From assembly GCA_018659375.1 (NCBI GenBank), contig JABJMO010000027.1, forward strand, positions 1-64,000: a stretch of DNA of 64,000 bases. Reading direction: 5' to 3'. Positions 29,253 through 40,063 of this stretch are shown in pieces. Made by a program: the position numbers and the translations under genes. Positions within the stretch are counted from its first letter, which is position 1; each line of letters begins with the position of its first letter. The notes below the pieces were generated by a model. It did not search any database. It saw only the letters and a program-made list of their open reading frames with translations, and had not been told where the DNA came from. Source of the stretch: Methanobacteriota archaeon. Lineage in GTDB: Archaea > Thermoplasmatota > Poseidoniia > Poseidoniales > Poseidoniaceae.

Positions 29253-29906
29253 TCACTTTACCCGGCCCTCATCTGCCGGTTTCCTAACGAACCCTTGGGC
29301 ATCGTCATACATCTCATTATAATCATGATATCGAATCTTATGTTGCTTTTGTAATGGATGGAATCCATCTGGACTGTCAAGCGGATTGAGTACTCTAAAC
29401 ATATTCTCGTGGCCTTCAAATTGAATTCCAACTAAATCCCAAGTCTCTTTTTCATTCCAATCCGCACCAACCCAAACCTTTTGCACGGTTGGAACTGAGG
29501 GGGCGTCGTTATTTGGTAAATTGATTAACACTTCAAATTCAACCGGGATTTGTGAACCAAGCATCTTTTCAGCAACATAAACTGTACTTGTATCTGGTCT
29601 TTGGTTGCTGATTGGTTGTCTAAGAAGATGGTATGCCAATCCCCATCCCCGTTCATCTGGGCCTTCGGGGTAATGTGTACCGGTAATCATTGAGCAATAG
29701 TTTACTCCCATGTCGAATTTCATCCACTTGGCCAGTGCCTGCCAATGTTGTGGCGGGGTAACGACTCTCACGAAGGAATATTTCTTGGCGTTGGAATGCT
29801 GAACGATGTCTGCACTGATGCCTGAGCCGCTGAATTTGTCGTTGATCGCATCTGCGCATTCAGTGACTGCTGCCGCATTTTGCTCGAGAGTAATTTTCAT
29901 CCCCAT
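29253..29906 (-). CDS. nuoC: NADH-quinone oxidoreductase subunit C
   Basis: Operon position; WVGADWNEKETWDLVGIQFEGHENMFRVLNPLD.. matches the NuoC family pattern. Confidence 0.92.
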   Translation of the reverse strand: MGMKITLEQNAAAVTECADAINDKFSGSGISADIVQHSNAKKYSFVRVVTPPQHWQALAKWMKFDMGVNYCSMITGTHYPEGPDERGWGLAYHLLRQPISNQRPDTSTVYVAEKMLGSQIPVEFEVLINLPNNDAPSVPTVQKVWVGADWNEKETWDLVGIQFEGHENMFRVLNPLDSPDGFHPLQKQHKIRYHDYNEMYDDAQGFVRKPADEGRVK

Positions 29907-30499
29907 TACTCATCACCCACAATAATCGGCTTCTCTGACTCACGGCCGGAGCTTGGCGCTCCGCCAATTCGAATTATTTTCTCGCGCAACAGGCCAAATC
30001 CGTCAATCAGTGCTTCAGGCCTAGGAGGGCATCCTGGGATGTAAACGTCAACTGGAATAACGGTGTCAACGCCCTCTAAGATGTTGTAGGACTGGAAATA
30101 TGGTCCGCCCGAAATAGCACATTCGCCCATGGCTATGCAATATTTTGGCTCTGGCATTTGTTCCCACAGCCTAACAATCTTGTCAGCAAATTTCTTTGAT
30201 ATTGGGCCGTTAACCAATAAAACATCTGATTGTCTTGGAGATGAACGGAATAGTACGCCAAATCGGTCTCCGTCGAATCTCGGCGTCGCTGCAGCAGCCA
30301 TTTCAATAGCACAACATTTGATCCCCAAGTGAAGAGTGAACAATGATTTTCTGCCAGCCCAGTTGAAAAATCGGCCTGCTAGAACGCTCAAGAATTGTTT
30401 GATTTTAGTGGCCTTTAACGCTTCATCGGTAACCCCACCGACCATTTCTACCAATGCCCGGCTGTTGAATGCTGCAAAATTTTCGCCTGTATCTGCCAT
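29906..30499 (-). CDS. nuoB: NADH-quinone oxidoreductase subunit B
   Basis: TLHLGIKCCAIEMAAAATPRFDGDRFGVLFRSSPRQSDVLLVNGPIS; VDVYIPGCPPRPEALIDG. Confidence 0.97.
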   Translation of the reverse strand: MADTGENFAAFNSRALVEMVGGVTDEALKATKIKQFLSVLAGRFFNWAGRKSLFTLHLGIKCCAIEMAAAATPRFDGDRFGVLFRSSPRQSDVLLVNGPISKKFADKIVRLWEQMPEPKYCIAMGECAISGGPYFQSYNILEGVDTVIPVDVYIPGCPPRPEALIDGFGLLREKIIRIGGAPSSGRESEKPIIVGDE

Positions 30500-30508
30500 A
30501 ATTTCACC

Positions 30509-31036
30509 TCAGATGTAAATTCTACCTCTTTTTCTAAAGACGTACCAAACGCCAAGTGACATGATTGCGAAGTAAGTTGAAAGCACCACTAACGCATCTT
30601 TTGCTCTGTCTACCGCGCCGTCTCTAGCACTATCTGCTAAATCTTGTGCTGTTGCATCTGAAGCAACTATTCCGCCCAAAACTAGGAACATGAAAGCTAC
30701 ATCAAAAACGAGGAATATGATTGCATACCAGTAATATTGGAAATGAAATTGGATCATAGCATCGCCAACAGGCTCACTACCACACTCGAACGTGGTTAGC
30801 CTTCTTGGATACAAACTATGGTCTCTTTCATAGCCTTCCAGCAGGTATGATTTAGTTATATGAGGACGAGCAGGATCTACTCTTGGACGAACTACCCAAG
30901 TGATGATGAAATTGGTCAGTGGCATTAGTATTCCGACAACTGTCAAGAACCCGATAGAAAGGTACGCACTTGGCACTGATTCTAGTCCGGACATTCGCTC
31001 ACCCAGTGCAAAGCATACGCTTAACAAGCATTCCAA
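30509..31036 (-). CDS. nuoA: NADH-quinone oxidoreductase subunit A
   Basis: YPRRLTTFECGSEPVGDAMIQFHFQYYWYAIIFLVFDVAFMFL. Confidence 0.94.
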   Translation of the reverse strand: MECLLSVCFALGERMSGLESVPSAYLSIGFLTVVGILMPLTNFIITWVVRPRVDPARPHITKSYLLEGYERDHSLYPRRLTTFECGSEPVGDAMIQFHFQYYWYAIIFLVFDVAFMFLVLGGIVASDATAQDLADSARDGAVDRAKDALVVLSTYFAIMSLGVWYVFRKRGRIYI

Positions 31037-31126
31037 TAATTACCCCTCAATAAGGGTTCCCAAATGTTTGAAACCTTTTGAAGCGAAGACAAACGAGGAA
31101 AACATGTGCTTGTGGACTGATTCAAC

Positions 31127-34100
31127 TCAAACTTTGCCAAACCATATTGCCCATGAAGTATTAAGAGATTCTTGCATCATTTTCCAAATCTTGTAGAATG
31201 GATATGTCCCAAGGCACCAGAAGATTGCGTAGTACATTACATAAGCCAATATTTTAGCTGCTAAGCTACCCAGTAGCAAGAAGATTGGAATCAACGCTAA
31301 TGCGCCAACTATCAACGCCCCAAAGGTCAACAGTGGGAATAAGAATAGCCCTAGCAGTAACCAAATCATTGGCGAAGATGTTGATATCTTTGTTGAATGT
31401 TTTGTTCGCTCTTCTAGTTGCCTAATTTCGCCAATAAATTTGAATGCTCGATAAATATTTAACAACGGAATTATTGTGAAAATGAGGTGTTTGCCGCCGC
31501 CCGGCCCTATATCTGCGTGCTTCTTCATTTCACTTGCAATGCGATAATTTATCCAAAGCCCATACAAACCAAAAGTGATTGGCACTAACAGAAACCACTC
31601 TAATTTTGCTGAACGGTACGGTACCGGATTAACGCTAAATGCACTACTTGACATGAAACCTTGCTCTCTTGACGCGATTAGTTTCTCGGCATATTTGGCA
31701 CGGTTTTTGTTCCTACCAGATTGAACCATTTGATCGATTGTCGGCTTCCCAGCGCGATACATTATTCCAGCAAACAACACTGCTACGATAAGGTAAACTC
31801 CGCTTTCTATTTGCCCCTGGGAAAGACCAAGACCAAGGGGGCCATCATCAGGTTGACCAAGTACTGAAATTTCGATATTTTCGCGTCCAACAACACCAAT
31901 TTCAACTGGCTCGACAGATAATGTAAATGTGTAGTTATCCTTTATTTCCGCATCATATGATGGCCTTACAACTGCAGTAATTTCGATTACTTCGTCAACA
32001 TCTGCCCAGCATTTTAACCCTTCAGAAATAGTTGAACAACCCGAGTCTGCCTTGTCAAGAACGACTGACCAACCTCTGAAACTCTCAGGCGTGTAGATTA
32101 TGAATTGAGTACGAGTATTACCATCGTTAACGATAGAAATTGGTACCTCCTTCCGGTCCGGGTATTCTAATTCATAGTACAGCTCGACATCAGCGTCAAA
32201 TTGAATGTCATAGATAGTTTGCACTTCCAAATTTAACACAAGTCTGCCGTTAGTCCTGTCAGCAGCATTTTCTTGGCTAAATACTACCACTTCGAGTATC
32301 CCGACATCGCCTGTTTGGGCACTTGGACTTACCTCAACAATTACCATGACTTTTTGCTTGAACTTCCTTACTTCGTTACCAAAAGAACTGATGTTATTGC
32401 TGAGCATGATCGAATTAGCCCCTAACTCTGACTCAGCGAAGAATGGTTGGCCGTTTTCATTTAGTACATAGGTTTGCGAAGTTAAATTAAATATCGCATA
32501 CTTAGTGGTTATCGGCACACTTCCATCATATAGTTCACCATCAACAAATATCTGTCTTGTCGCAATTCCTTCAAGTCCATTGATGTCAATTACTGCTAAA
32601 TCTGTCCTTAATAGACCTGAAGGGCCTACTTGAGGAGTACCGACGTTCTCTATCCAGAATTCAAAAGTCATCGTGCCCTCGGGGGCTAAAATTACCGATG
32701 CTGCTTTATTGTCAATGGTCACTGAATTGTAATCGCCATCGCCAAATCTGGTTTCCATAGAGTAGGTGATATTGTTTTTAATTGCTCTGATAGTGAATTG
32801 TGCCTTGTTATCTGGCAGGCCATCGCCATCGTCATCATCATTAGTTGAATGTTCTAAATTGGTTATTTCGATGATTATGTCGTTGTTGTTATAATTGCCA
32901 ACATTAGGAACAAGAACGTTGACATTGATTACTAAGCTTTGTCGTGCAGGGACATTGAATTCAGTCTTGGTATCACCGACTAAATCGGTGAAAGAAATAT
33001 CCCAGTCTGATCCAGATGATGGTCGTTGTTGTTTAGTGTAAAATCTAAACACGTCATCATTATTTCCAAGATTTTCGATTTCTATTGGAAATACTAAGAC
33101 ATCATTATAATCACCAGTTTGTGAAATATACCCGTTACTATCTGAGGGGATTACTGAACTTGAGGACATTCCGTGAGTTTCGCTTACCGTTACTGTTAAG
33201 ATTTTACTTTGGTAAGCAGCACCCCCGCCGGCAGGTAAGACTGAGAATGTTAACTCGATACTTTCGGTCGCCAGTGCATTTAGTGGCACGGAAACTGAAT
33301 ACTGTACATTGATTGATTTTCCAGCGCCGTGACGGCTGTTGACTGTCACAGTGGACTGCTCTAATTGAACCCCCCATCCAGATGGTGCAGAAGATACAGA
33401 GATTCTCAGGTTGTCTTGCCCGTTTCCAGTATTGGTAACAGTGACTGAAGAGGTGCGATTTTCCCCAGGCTCAATTGGACCCAGTGATTGAGTTGTTAGA
33501 CTGATTTGAGCGCCAAATGATTGGCCGAGTACTATTGAGATGACTTTACTGCATTTCACTGTATTTCCGTCTTTGGCTTGAATTGTTATTGAATTTGAAG
33601 AACCGGCATTCTCGGAGTCATCTGGTGTGACTTTGAAGTCGAATGTTTTGGTTCCACTGCCATCACTATATGGTAAGACGCCGCTTGATGGACCGTCAAA
33701 TGTAACCCAACTAGCGCGCTCACCAGATCTAGTCATACTGACTGACCAGTCACTATTTCCATCATTGGTTAGAGTTGCTGAAAAACTTCCTTCTTGGTTT
33801 GGATTGAGGTTTAATGTGGTTTTAGATAACGACATTGAACACTCTTTGAGAACTGGTACTTCAAGTTCTAAATTAACCGTATCAGTCACTTCTTCAGTCG
33901 GGTTTGGCGTGGTTACAGTACCGGTCACCTCCCAACAGTAATCATCAGCCTCTTGGCCATCTGGAACTTCGATTTCGACATATACAACTTGTTTGTTTGC
34001 ATCATCATCATCCTCATCTTCTGAATCTAGAGTCACCGTATTATCGCTTAATGTTGCTTCTAAATCACCTGCATTGCCGCAGCCACTATCGTCTCGCTCT

Positions 34101-34813
34101 TCAAGAGTCAAGTTTACTGTAGTCGAATTTTGTTGTCCGGTGTTTTCAACCGTAATCATATATTCGATTAATGATGAGGAACCGGTGTAAGTAATGGTCT
34201 TGTCATTACGATCTTTTACTCCGTCAAAGTATAAGTCAACACCCCAAAGTCCGCCGCCTGACCCATCACCAGTGGTTGTAGTGACGGTTTCTGTTGAAGG
34301 TTCAGGTATTTCCGCGGCTGGAGCGCCAATTACCGCGGTGATTGTGGCAGTAACGGTCGTATCACAGGAAGTGTCAGCCTCCACGGTTTGAGCAACGGCA
34401 ATATTCATGGTTGTTTCCTCACTCTGTCCAGATTCTATTTGCCCAGGTATTTGGCCAATTGTTGAGGTAAAGCCATTACAATCCTCACCTGGCTCATTGC
34501 TTGCTTGTAAATTGACTGTAATTGGGTCATCACCTGTGTTTCGTACAATTATTGTGTACTCTCCAGAATCACCCGGGTTAACTTCTAACGAATTTGGTGA
34601 AACGTTCAAGGTGATACTTGGGGCTGCTGAAACGGGCATAGCCATCAATGGTAGTAAGGATACTAACATTAAACTGACAAGGAAAAATGCTGCTCGATTA
34701 GCACGAGACACACTTTCCCCTCGGTTGAGCATGATTAGCGGTGAACGACTTAGTATCAAAAGCCTATCCTTTATTGTGCCCAAAAACCACCCTGAAAAGT
34801 GGGATTTTAACAA
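31127..34813 (-). CDS. Large secreted beta-sandwich-repeat (NEW3/CARDB-like) protein with C-terminal multi-TM DUF4234-like region; start may be MLNRGESV
   Basis: Signal segment FFLVSLMLVSLLPLMAMPVSAAP; repeats such as PGDSGEYTIIVRNTGDDP; DDDDGDGLPDN Ca-type motif; EWFLLVPITFGLYGLWINYRIASEMKKH near C-terminus. Confidence 0.78.
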   Translation of the reverse strand: MLKSHFSGWFLGTIKDRLLILSRSPLIMLNRGESVSRANRAAFFLVSLMLVSLLPLMAMPVSAAPSITLNVSPNSLEVNPGDSGEYTIIVRNTGDDPITVNLQASNEPGEDCNGFTSTIGQIPGQIESGQSEETTMNIAVAQTVEADTSCDTTVTATITAVIGAPAAEIPEPSTETVTTTTGDGSGGGLWGVDLYFDGVKDRNDKTITYTGSSSLIEYMITVENTGQQNSTTVNLTLEERDDSGCGNAGDLEATLSDNTVTLDSEDEDDDDANKQVVYVEIEVPDGQEADDYCWEVTGTVTTPNPTEEVTDTVNLELEVPVLKECSMSLSKTTLNLNPNQEGSFSATLTNDGNSDWSVSMTRSGERASWVTFDGPSSGVLPYSDGSGTKTFDFKVTPDDSENAGSSNSITIQAKDGNTVKCSKVISIVLGQSFGAQISLTTQSLGPIEPGENRTSSVTVTNTGNGQDNLRISVSSAPSGWGVQLEQSTVTVNSRHGAGKSINVQYSVSVPLNALATESIELTFSVLPAGGGAAYQSKILTVTVSETHGMSSSSVIPSDSNGYISQTGDYNDVLVFPIEIENLGNNDDVFRFYTKQQRPSSGSDWDISFTDLVGDTKTEFNVPARQSLVINVNVLVPNVGNYNNNDIIIEITNLEHSTNDDDDGDGLPDNKAQFTIRAIKNNITYSMETRFGDGDYNSVTIDNKAASVILAPEGTMTFEFWIENVGTPQVGPSGLLRTDLAVIDINGLEGIATRQIFVDGELYDGSVPITTKYAIFNLTSQTYVLNENGQPFFAESELGANSIMLSNNISSFGNEVRKFKQKVMVIVEVSPSAQTGDVGILEVVVFSQENAADRTNGRLVLNLEVQTIYDIQFDADVELYYELEYPDRKEVPISIVNDGNTRTQFIIYTPESFRGWSVVLDKADSGCSTISEGLKCWADVDEVIEITAVVRPSYDAEIKDNYTFTLSVEPVEIGVVGRENIEISVLGQPDDGPLGLGLSQGQIESGVYLIVAVLFAGIMYRAGKPTIDQMVQSGRNKNRAKYAEKLIASREQGFMSSSAFSVNPVPYRSAKLEWFLLVPITFGLYGLWINYRIASEMKKHADIGPGGGKHLIFTIIPLLNIYRAFKFIGEIRQLEERTKHSTKISTSSPMIWLLLGLFLFPLLTFGALIVGALALIPIFLLLGSLAAKILAYVMYYAIFWCLGTYPFYKIWKMMQESLNTSWAIWFGKV

Positions 34814-34829
34814 TAATTTACCCTCGCCG

Positions 34830-37800
34830 TTACTCGCTAATAAAGGTCGAAGATGGTGATTGACAACTTAAGCAGTTTTCAACTGAATTAATATCACAAC
34901 CATCGATGCTTTCTGCGTGATATCTAGCACCACATTGGGGACAACCAACGACCTTTCCGTCAATTGTTTTGCGACAATTCCAACAGATTGGCGCAGGGCT
35001 GACAACTTGGCTTGGCATTGTAGTTTGAACTGGTGGCACTGATAAATTCATCATTGGAGGTTTTGGTTGGACTATGGCACTTTGAGGTTGAATAAATGGC
35101 ATCATTGGCGGAGCAACCTGTTGCCGGTTAGTTGGTTTAACAATTACTAGACCGATTATTACTATCAATAAAATTACCGCGAGAATCATTCCGATTTGAG
35201 TTGCTGGAATGCCAAGCGCGGTATTTTCTGACGGGCTCTCTTGTGCATTGGCGGTAAACCGGTAGTTATTCTCTGCCGAGTTTTCTATTCCAATAAATTG
35301 GATAGTGAGGTCACTCAACCCAGAACTTGTTGGTTTGACTGTGAATTTCAAGGTTCTTGACTCTCCAACTTCAAGATTGACTATCCCATCTCCAATAACA
35401 TCTACTTTCCAATCCTTATTTGAGTCAAAACTAGCCACGTAATTAAACGGTAAAGTACCGGTATTAGTTACTAAAATTTGGACTTCTTGTGCCTCTCCTT
35501 CGGTGAAATTATTTGATGACAAATCTGACCAAGATACCTCTTCATACCCACCTATGTAAAGTGAAAATTGTTCTGAATAATCAGTTCCTGCGCCAGCAAA
35601 TTCTAGGGTGAAGCTCGGCTCACTAAATGGTAAACTTTCTGAACTTGTCAACACATTGCAGGTCAACTGAGTTGACTCTTGATAACCTATCGTTTCAAGT
35701 GAGCCGCAAGCAACGGAAAGTTTAGGATCACTGAGTGAACTAACTACAGGTTGCCATTGAACATCTGCATCATTGGTTAAAGTCCAGATAAATTGTAATT
35801 CGGCACCAGCAGGGTGAGAACCGGAACCAAAGAATGTAGCAGAATACTCTTGGCCATCAGGATAAATTACTTTTTCAAACGATAAACTCGGTTTTGGATA
35901 AATTTGTACCTCAAGATAATCGCTCCAAGTAAATCGATCAGAACCGTTGTCAAAATGTACTTGCGCTTCGCCTGATTTTGCACTGCTTGACAATTGCAGT
36001 GTGGTAAGATAAATTTCTGACCCACCCACTGCTAAATCTATGGTTCCTGTTGAACTGATTACTTGTATGCCTTGTGGAAGAATAAATGTTGGTGATAATT
36101 CGACTGGTAAATTACCATTGTTTTCGATGGTGAAAACCATGACTAATTGAGAATCAGGCTGGAGATTAACCACCGAAGTATCACTTCTAACTTGTACAGA
36201 TTTAACTGCCTCAACCTCGATAGGCACTTCGATTAACCAGTTTACTGCTGGAGTTGTTTTAGAAGTGACGCTTAAGGTAACCAATGTTTGATAGCCAGAG
36301 TTTGGCACCACAGATGGAGGTTCAATTATCATCTCCAAGGTGGCAAAACCGTTAGCCTCAACCGGTGGTGAAGTGGCGAATTGGCTAGGTGTAAAGTCTT
36401 GAATAAAATTGGCATCCCAACCGTTAGGTGATTGGACTTGAAGATCGTAAGCGATCTCTGTATTGCCGGTGTTAAACAAATAAATTGGTACCGAAGTTGG
36501 CTCGATTGGGTGGACAGGGACAATGTCGTAATCTGTAACTAGCTCAATATCAGGTATTTCACCTACGGATAATTCAACGTAATATTGCTCGGATATGCTG
36601 TTATCAAGGTCTTGCCCGATTAGATTGATCTGATATATTCCCGGCAAGGGTGACTCTTGATGTAGCGCGGTTACAGTTAGGTCTGCTGACTCCCTACCCT
36701 CAAGTGAATAATCACTTCCAGAAAGCCCAACATACCAATCCATTACACTGCCATTATTTACTGATAGAATGGTTGAATAGGCAATAGATGCATTGGTTGG
36801 CAATAAACCGGTATTTTGTAAACTAATTTGCCAAGTAGTTGAAGTCTGTTTAGCGTCTTGTAAAACAGAGGTTTGTTGCAAGGAAGTGATGGCAACTCCC
36901 GGTTCAGAAACATTTACAATTATGTCAAGACGATTGTTAGTTTCCAGAGTTTCAACAACTAGTTCGTCTCTATCGATAATGAAGGACACTGTGTTCTGGC
37001 CAGCGGTTTGCGGAGTCCATGACCATACTAATTCACGGTCTGCTCCGCCGCTGAGTTCCATTGATTGTGAGTTTAGTTCTACACCGTTTACCTCGAGCGT
37101 AACATCAAAAGGGTCTGATCGGATATTACCAGTGTTTTCTAGCATACAAATTAATTCTGTTTGCTGCCCCACGCTAGGGATTGCGATATCTATGCTATAT
37201 CCAGATTCAATCATCACTAAGTCTGGTTTGAGGTCATTGATACCATGACCCATAACTGCCAATGAAAATGGTTGTGACCTACTACCGCCATGATTGCCAT
37301 CAATCACCTTTACAGTCCATATCCCAATAACTGCTGAATCTATCAAAACTACCTCTACATTGTTCAAGGAATCTGCACTGCCTCCAGTTGTTGAGCGACC
37401 ATTAGCAAAATCATTGCCTAGGTAGATTAGACCATTCGGGTCAGTAATTTCTAAATCTAAATCAGTTACCAGTTGGGTGCTTGACCAGGTTGATGCATAT
37501 TCATCTGACCAAGCAAGTACCGCTTTGAATTGGTCACCAGCTGAATCGATATCAAAGGTGTAGGATTTGGAATTACCTGTTGCTGAGAGTAGCGACCTAT
37601 CATCAACCCAAACGCCTTGTCCGCTAGGAGGTGCAAGCGAATTGCGTAAGTTTACTCGGCCCCAGCCCTCGTCGTTGTTTGGGATATCTCTAGCACCAAC
37701 ATCCTCCGCTCCTAGTATCAAAAGTGCTTTGACAAGTGCTCCTTGAGGTGATTGTCGAAGGGCGATCTCTTCCAAATATTCTCTAATCATGGCTGCCGCC

Positions 37801-39452
37801 CCAGCAGCATTTGGTGTAGCCATTGAGGTCCCGGTATATTCTAGATACCATGTGCTAGACCAACTGGAACCGCCTGTATCTGCGGCCTCTTGGGCACGAC
37901 ATGAGCGCACATAACCGCCAGGTGCCAAAATATCGGGTTTGATTCTGCCATCATCAAGCGGGCCTCGAGATGATCCCTCCATTATGAAATCTGGAGCACC
38001 TTGGTAACGGTTTTGATGCATTCCAACGGTCACTGCATTCTTGGCAGTAGATGGAGGAGTAATTGTATCAGAATCAGGACCATCGTTACCAGCAGCAAAT
38101 AGAATGGTTAATCCTTCTCCGCCGCTGTAGTATCGGTCATAATAATTGGCCCGGTCATCAACATCTTGGCTTTCAGAAGAGTATTCACCAAAGCCTCCAG
38201 AATTACCCCATGAATTAGTATGCGTTCTTGCCCCTGCGCTGTAGGCAGAATTGAGTAGGCTGTTTAGGGAAGGGGATTGAAAGTTCCCAGTGTTATCGTT
38301 TTCCATGGCTTGAAAATACAAGTCTGCTGCAGGAGCAACTCCAGAATAACCACCACGATTGCCATCACCAAGCACCGTGCATGAAACATGAGTCCCGTGG
38401 CCAGACCATCGGTCTGCTGTAGAGCCATCATTGATGACATCATTATTAGCCACCACACGAGAACCAAAATCGCCATGGTCTTCATCTAAACCCGAATCGG
38501 CAACTGCAACTGTTTGGCCTGAACCATCAAGGTCTGTGGTGAAGTAAATTTGCATGCTGTTTGATTTCATGTGGCTGCCAGCGTTGTTATTGTGGACTTG
38601 GAAAGCAGGATTGAAACGAAGTAATTTTAGGGCTGGTTGGGATGCTAACTCGATTATATTTGCAGTAGTTAAATCGCCTTCAAATCGGCCAATGTCCCAC
38701 ATTATTTCATCAGTAATCGACCAATTAACCACATCCAGTAAGTCTTGTTTAACCTCTGAGATACCATCGCTCAATGAGACAGTTTGTTCTAGTCCATTCT
38801 CGCCGCGCCAACCTTCAAGCCTCACCCTTTCACCTACTAATGATTCTTCAGAACCCTGCATAAGTAAGACATCCAGAAGGTTTGGTTCTATTATCAAGGC
38901 GATAGGAACGTTTTGAATTGAGGCGATGTTTTCCAACATCGACAACTGCTCAAAAGCTGTTTGAGTCCCTTGAACAACCAATCCGGATGGCGATAAATAC
39001 TCCCTAATAACCAGCCCCTCTAAGTCACTGATTTGTGCTCTAGCTTCCTTCAGATTGATATCTGAATCAATTAATGCTAATCGTAAGTCATCCCTTGGCT
39101 GGAGAAATTCTGCACTGATGAGGCGTGATAATACTAAACCAGATTCGCTGAAGGTTCCCAAAACCGTATTGGCTGTTACTTCTCTGGACTCTTTACTAGT
39201 TGAGTTATCGTAAGTTCCGACCGCATCGTGATAAACACCGTCTTTTAGTTCAAAACTAACCCATTCGATACCGTTATTTTCAGTTATTTCCGTTTGACTA
39301 TGCTCATTGTTGGACGCTAATTGTGAGGTCCCTTGCAAAATAAACAACGCTACAAGGAAAATCACTCCCCATGCAGAACGCTCACTTTGCATAATATAAT
39401 CCCAGTTCTGCTGCGCTTTATTGCTTGGGGTATTGTGTGAGGCGGTAATCAA
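34830..39452 (-). CDS. Subtilisin-like (S8) serine protease with CARDB-like repeats, TM helix and C-terminal zinc ribbon
   Basis: TVAVADSGLDEDHGDFG (Asp), WSGHGTHVSCTVLGDG (His), YTGTSMATPNAAGAAAMI (Ser); TM MILAVILLIVIIGLVIV; CWNCRKTIDGKVVGCPQCGARYH. Confidence 0.92.
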   Translation of the reverse strand: MITASHNTPSNKAQQNWDYIMQSERSAWGVIFLVALFILQGTSQLASNNEHSQTEITENNGIEWVSFELKDGVYHDAVGTYDNSTSKESREVTANTVLGTFSESGLVLSRLISAEFLQPRDDLRLALIDSDINLKEARAQISDLEGLVIREYLSPSGLVVQGTQTAFEQLSMLENIASIQNVPIALIIEPNLLDVLLMQGSEESLVGERVRLEGWRGENGLEQTVSLSDGISEVKQDLLDVVNWSITDEIMWDIGRFEGDLTTANIIELASQPALKLLRFNPAFQVHNNNAGSHMKSNSMQIYFTTDLDGSGQTVAVADSGLDEDHGDFGSRVVANNDVINDGSTADRWSGHGTHVSCTVLGDGNRGGYSGVAPAADLYFQAMENDNTGNFQSPSLNSLLNSAYSAGARTHTNSWGNSGGFGEYSSESQDVDDRANYYDRYYSGGEGLTILFAAGNDGPDSDTITPPSTAKNAVTVGMHQNRYQGAPDFIMEGSSRGPLDDGRIKPDILAPGGYVRSCRAQEAADTGGSSWSSTWYLEYTGTSMATPNAAGAAAMIREYLEEIALRQSPQGALVKALLILGAEDVGARDIPNNDEGWGRVNLRNSLAPPSGQGVWVDDRSLLSATGNSKSYTFDIDSAGDQFKAVLAWSDEYASTWSSTQLVTDLDLEITDPNGLIYLGNDFANGRSTTGGSADSLNNVEVVLIDSAVIGIWTVKVIDGNHGGSRSQPFSLAVMGHGINDLKPDLVMIESGYSIDIAIPSVGQQTELICMLENTGNIRSDPFDVTLEVNGVELNSQSMELSGGADRELVWSWTPQTAGQNTVSFIIDRDELVVETLETNNRLDIIVNVSEPGVAITSLQQTSVLQDAKQTSTTWQISLQNTGLLPTNASIAYSTILSVNNGSVMDWYVGLSGSDYSLEGRESADLTVTALHQESPLPGIYQINLIGQDLDNSISEQYYVELSVGEIPDIELVTDYDIVPVHPIEPTSVPIYLFNTGNTEIAYDLQVQSPNGWDANFIQDFTPSQFATSPPVEANGFATLEMIIEPPSVVPNSGYQTLVTLSVTSKTTPAVNWLIEVPIEVEAVKSVQVRSDTSVVNLQPDSQLVMVFTIENNGNLPVELSPTFILPQGIQVISSTGTIDLAVGGSEIYLTTLQLSSSAKSGEAQVHFDNGSDRFTWSDYLEVQIYPKPSLSFEKVIYPDGQEYSATFFGSGSHPAGAELQFIWTLTNDADVQWQPVVSSLSDPKLSVACGSLETIGYQESTQLTCNVLTSSESLPFSEPSFTLEFAGAGTDYSEQFSLYIGGYEEVSWSDLSSNNFTEGEAQEVQILVTNTGTLPFNYVASFDSNKDWKVDVIGDGIVNLEVGESRTLKFTVKPTSSGLSDLTIQFIGIENSAENNYRFTANAQESPSENTALGIPATQIGMILAVILLIVIIGLVIVKPTNRQQVAPPMMPFIQPQSAIVQPKPPMMNLSVPPVQTTMPSQVVSPAPICWNCRKTIDGKVVGCPQCGARYHAESIDGCDINSVENCLSCQSPSSTFISE

Positions 39453-40063
39453 GTTCTATCTTTGAATTCTTCCCATGCCCAATCACCAACTTCATGAGTC
39501 CAGATTTCAAACTGCCGATTACCGTTGTGATCGGTATATTGCAAGTCGATAGCAATCACATAATTATCCCATACCGTATGGCCAGCAACTAACATTTCAA
39601 CATCATCACCAGCAACTGAGGAGTGAGCCGAAATGGCATCTGCATCAATACCCATAGAGTCTAATATTTCGCCTTCCAATGATTGAAATTTAACATCGAA
39701 TTCAACGTCGGTAATTTCTCGACTTCCCGTATTGTGGATTTCTGACATCACCAAATGACCGCTGCGTTGCATGTACAAAGTCTCAACCATTACTGAGTCT
39801 CGTGGTATTACCCAGTACCATGTGCTAAAGATGGCACCGATAAGCAACATTACGATTAATCCAGCCATTGCTACTCGGTTTGACGTAATTTCTTTTTTAA
39901 TATCTTTAACAAATTGAGCCGCATCTTTAGAGGCTTGAAGGATTGCTAATTCATCCTCGGTCATTTGGGTCGTCTCATGAATTGAATCTTCGTGAATGAG
40001 GAGTTCATCCTCATCATTGAATATCATCTCATCACTAGCCATTTTATCAACCCAACATTGCAA
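39449..40063 (-). CDS. Single-TM hypothetical protein; preferred start MASDEMIFND
   Basis: TM MAGLIVMLLIGAIFSTWYWVI; 4-bp overlap with protease gene and short overlap with upstream gene. Confidence 0.65.
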   Translation of the reverse strand: MQCWVDKMASDEMIFNDEDELLIHEDSIHETTQMTEDELAILQASKDAAQFVKDIKKEITSNRVAMAGLIVMLLIGAIFSTWYWVIPRDSVMVETLYMQRSGHLVMSEIHNTGSREITDVEFDVKFQSLEGEILDSMGIDADAISAHSSVAGDDVEMLVAGHTVWDNYVIAIDLQYTDHNGNRQFEIWTHEVGDWAWEEFKDRT

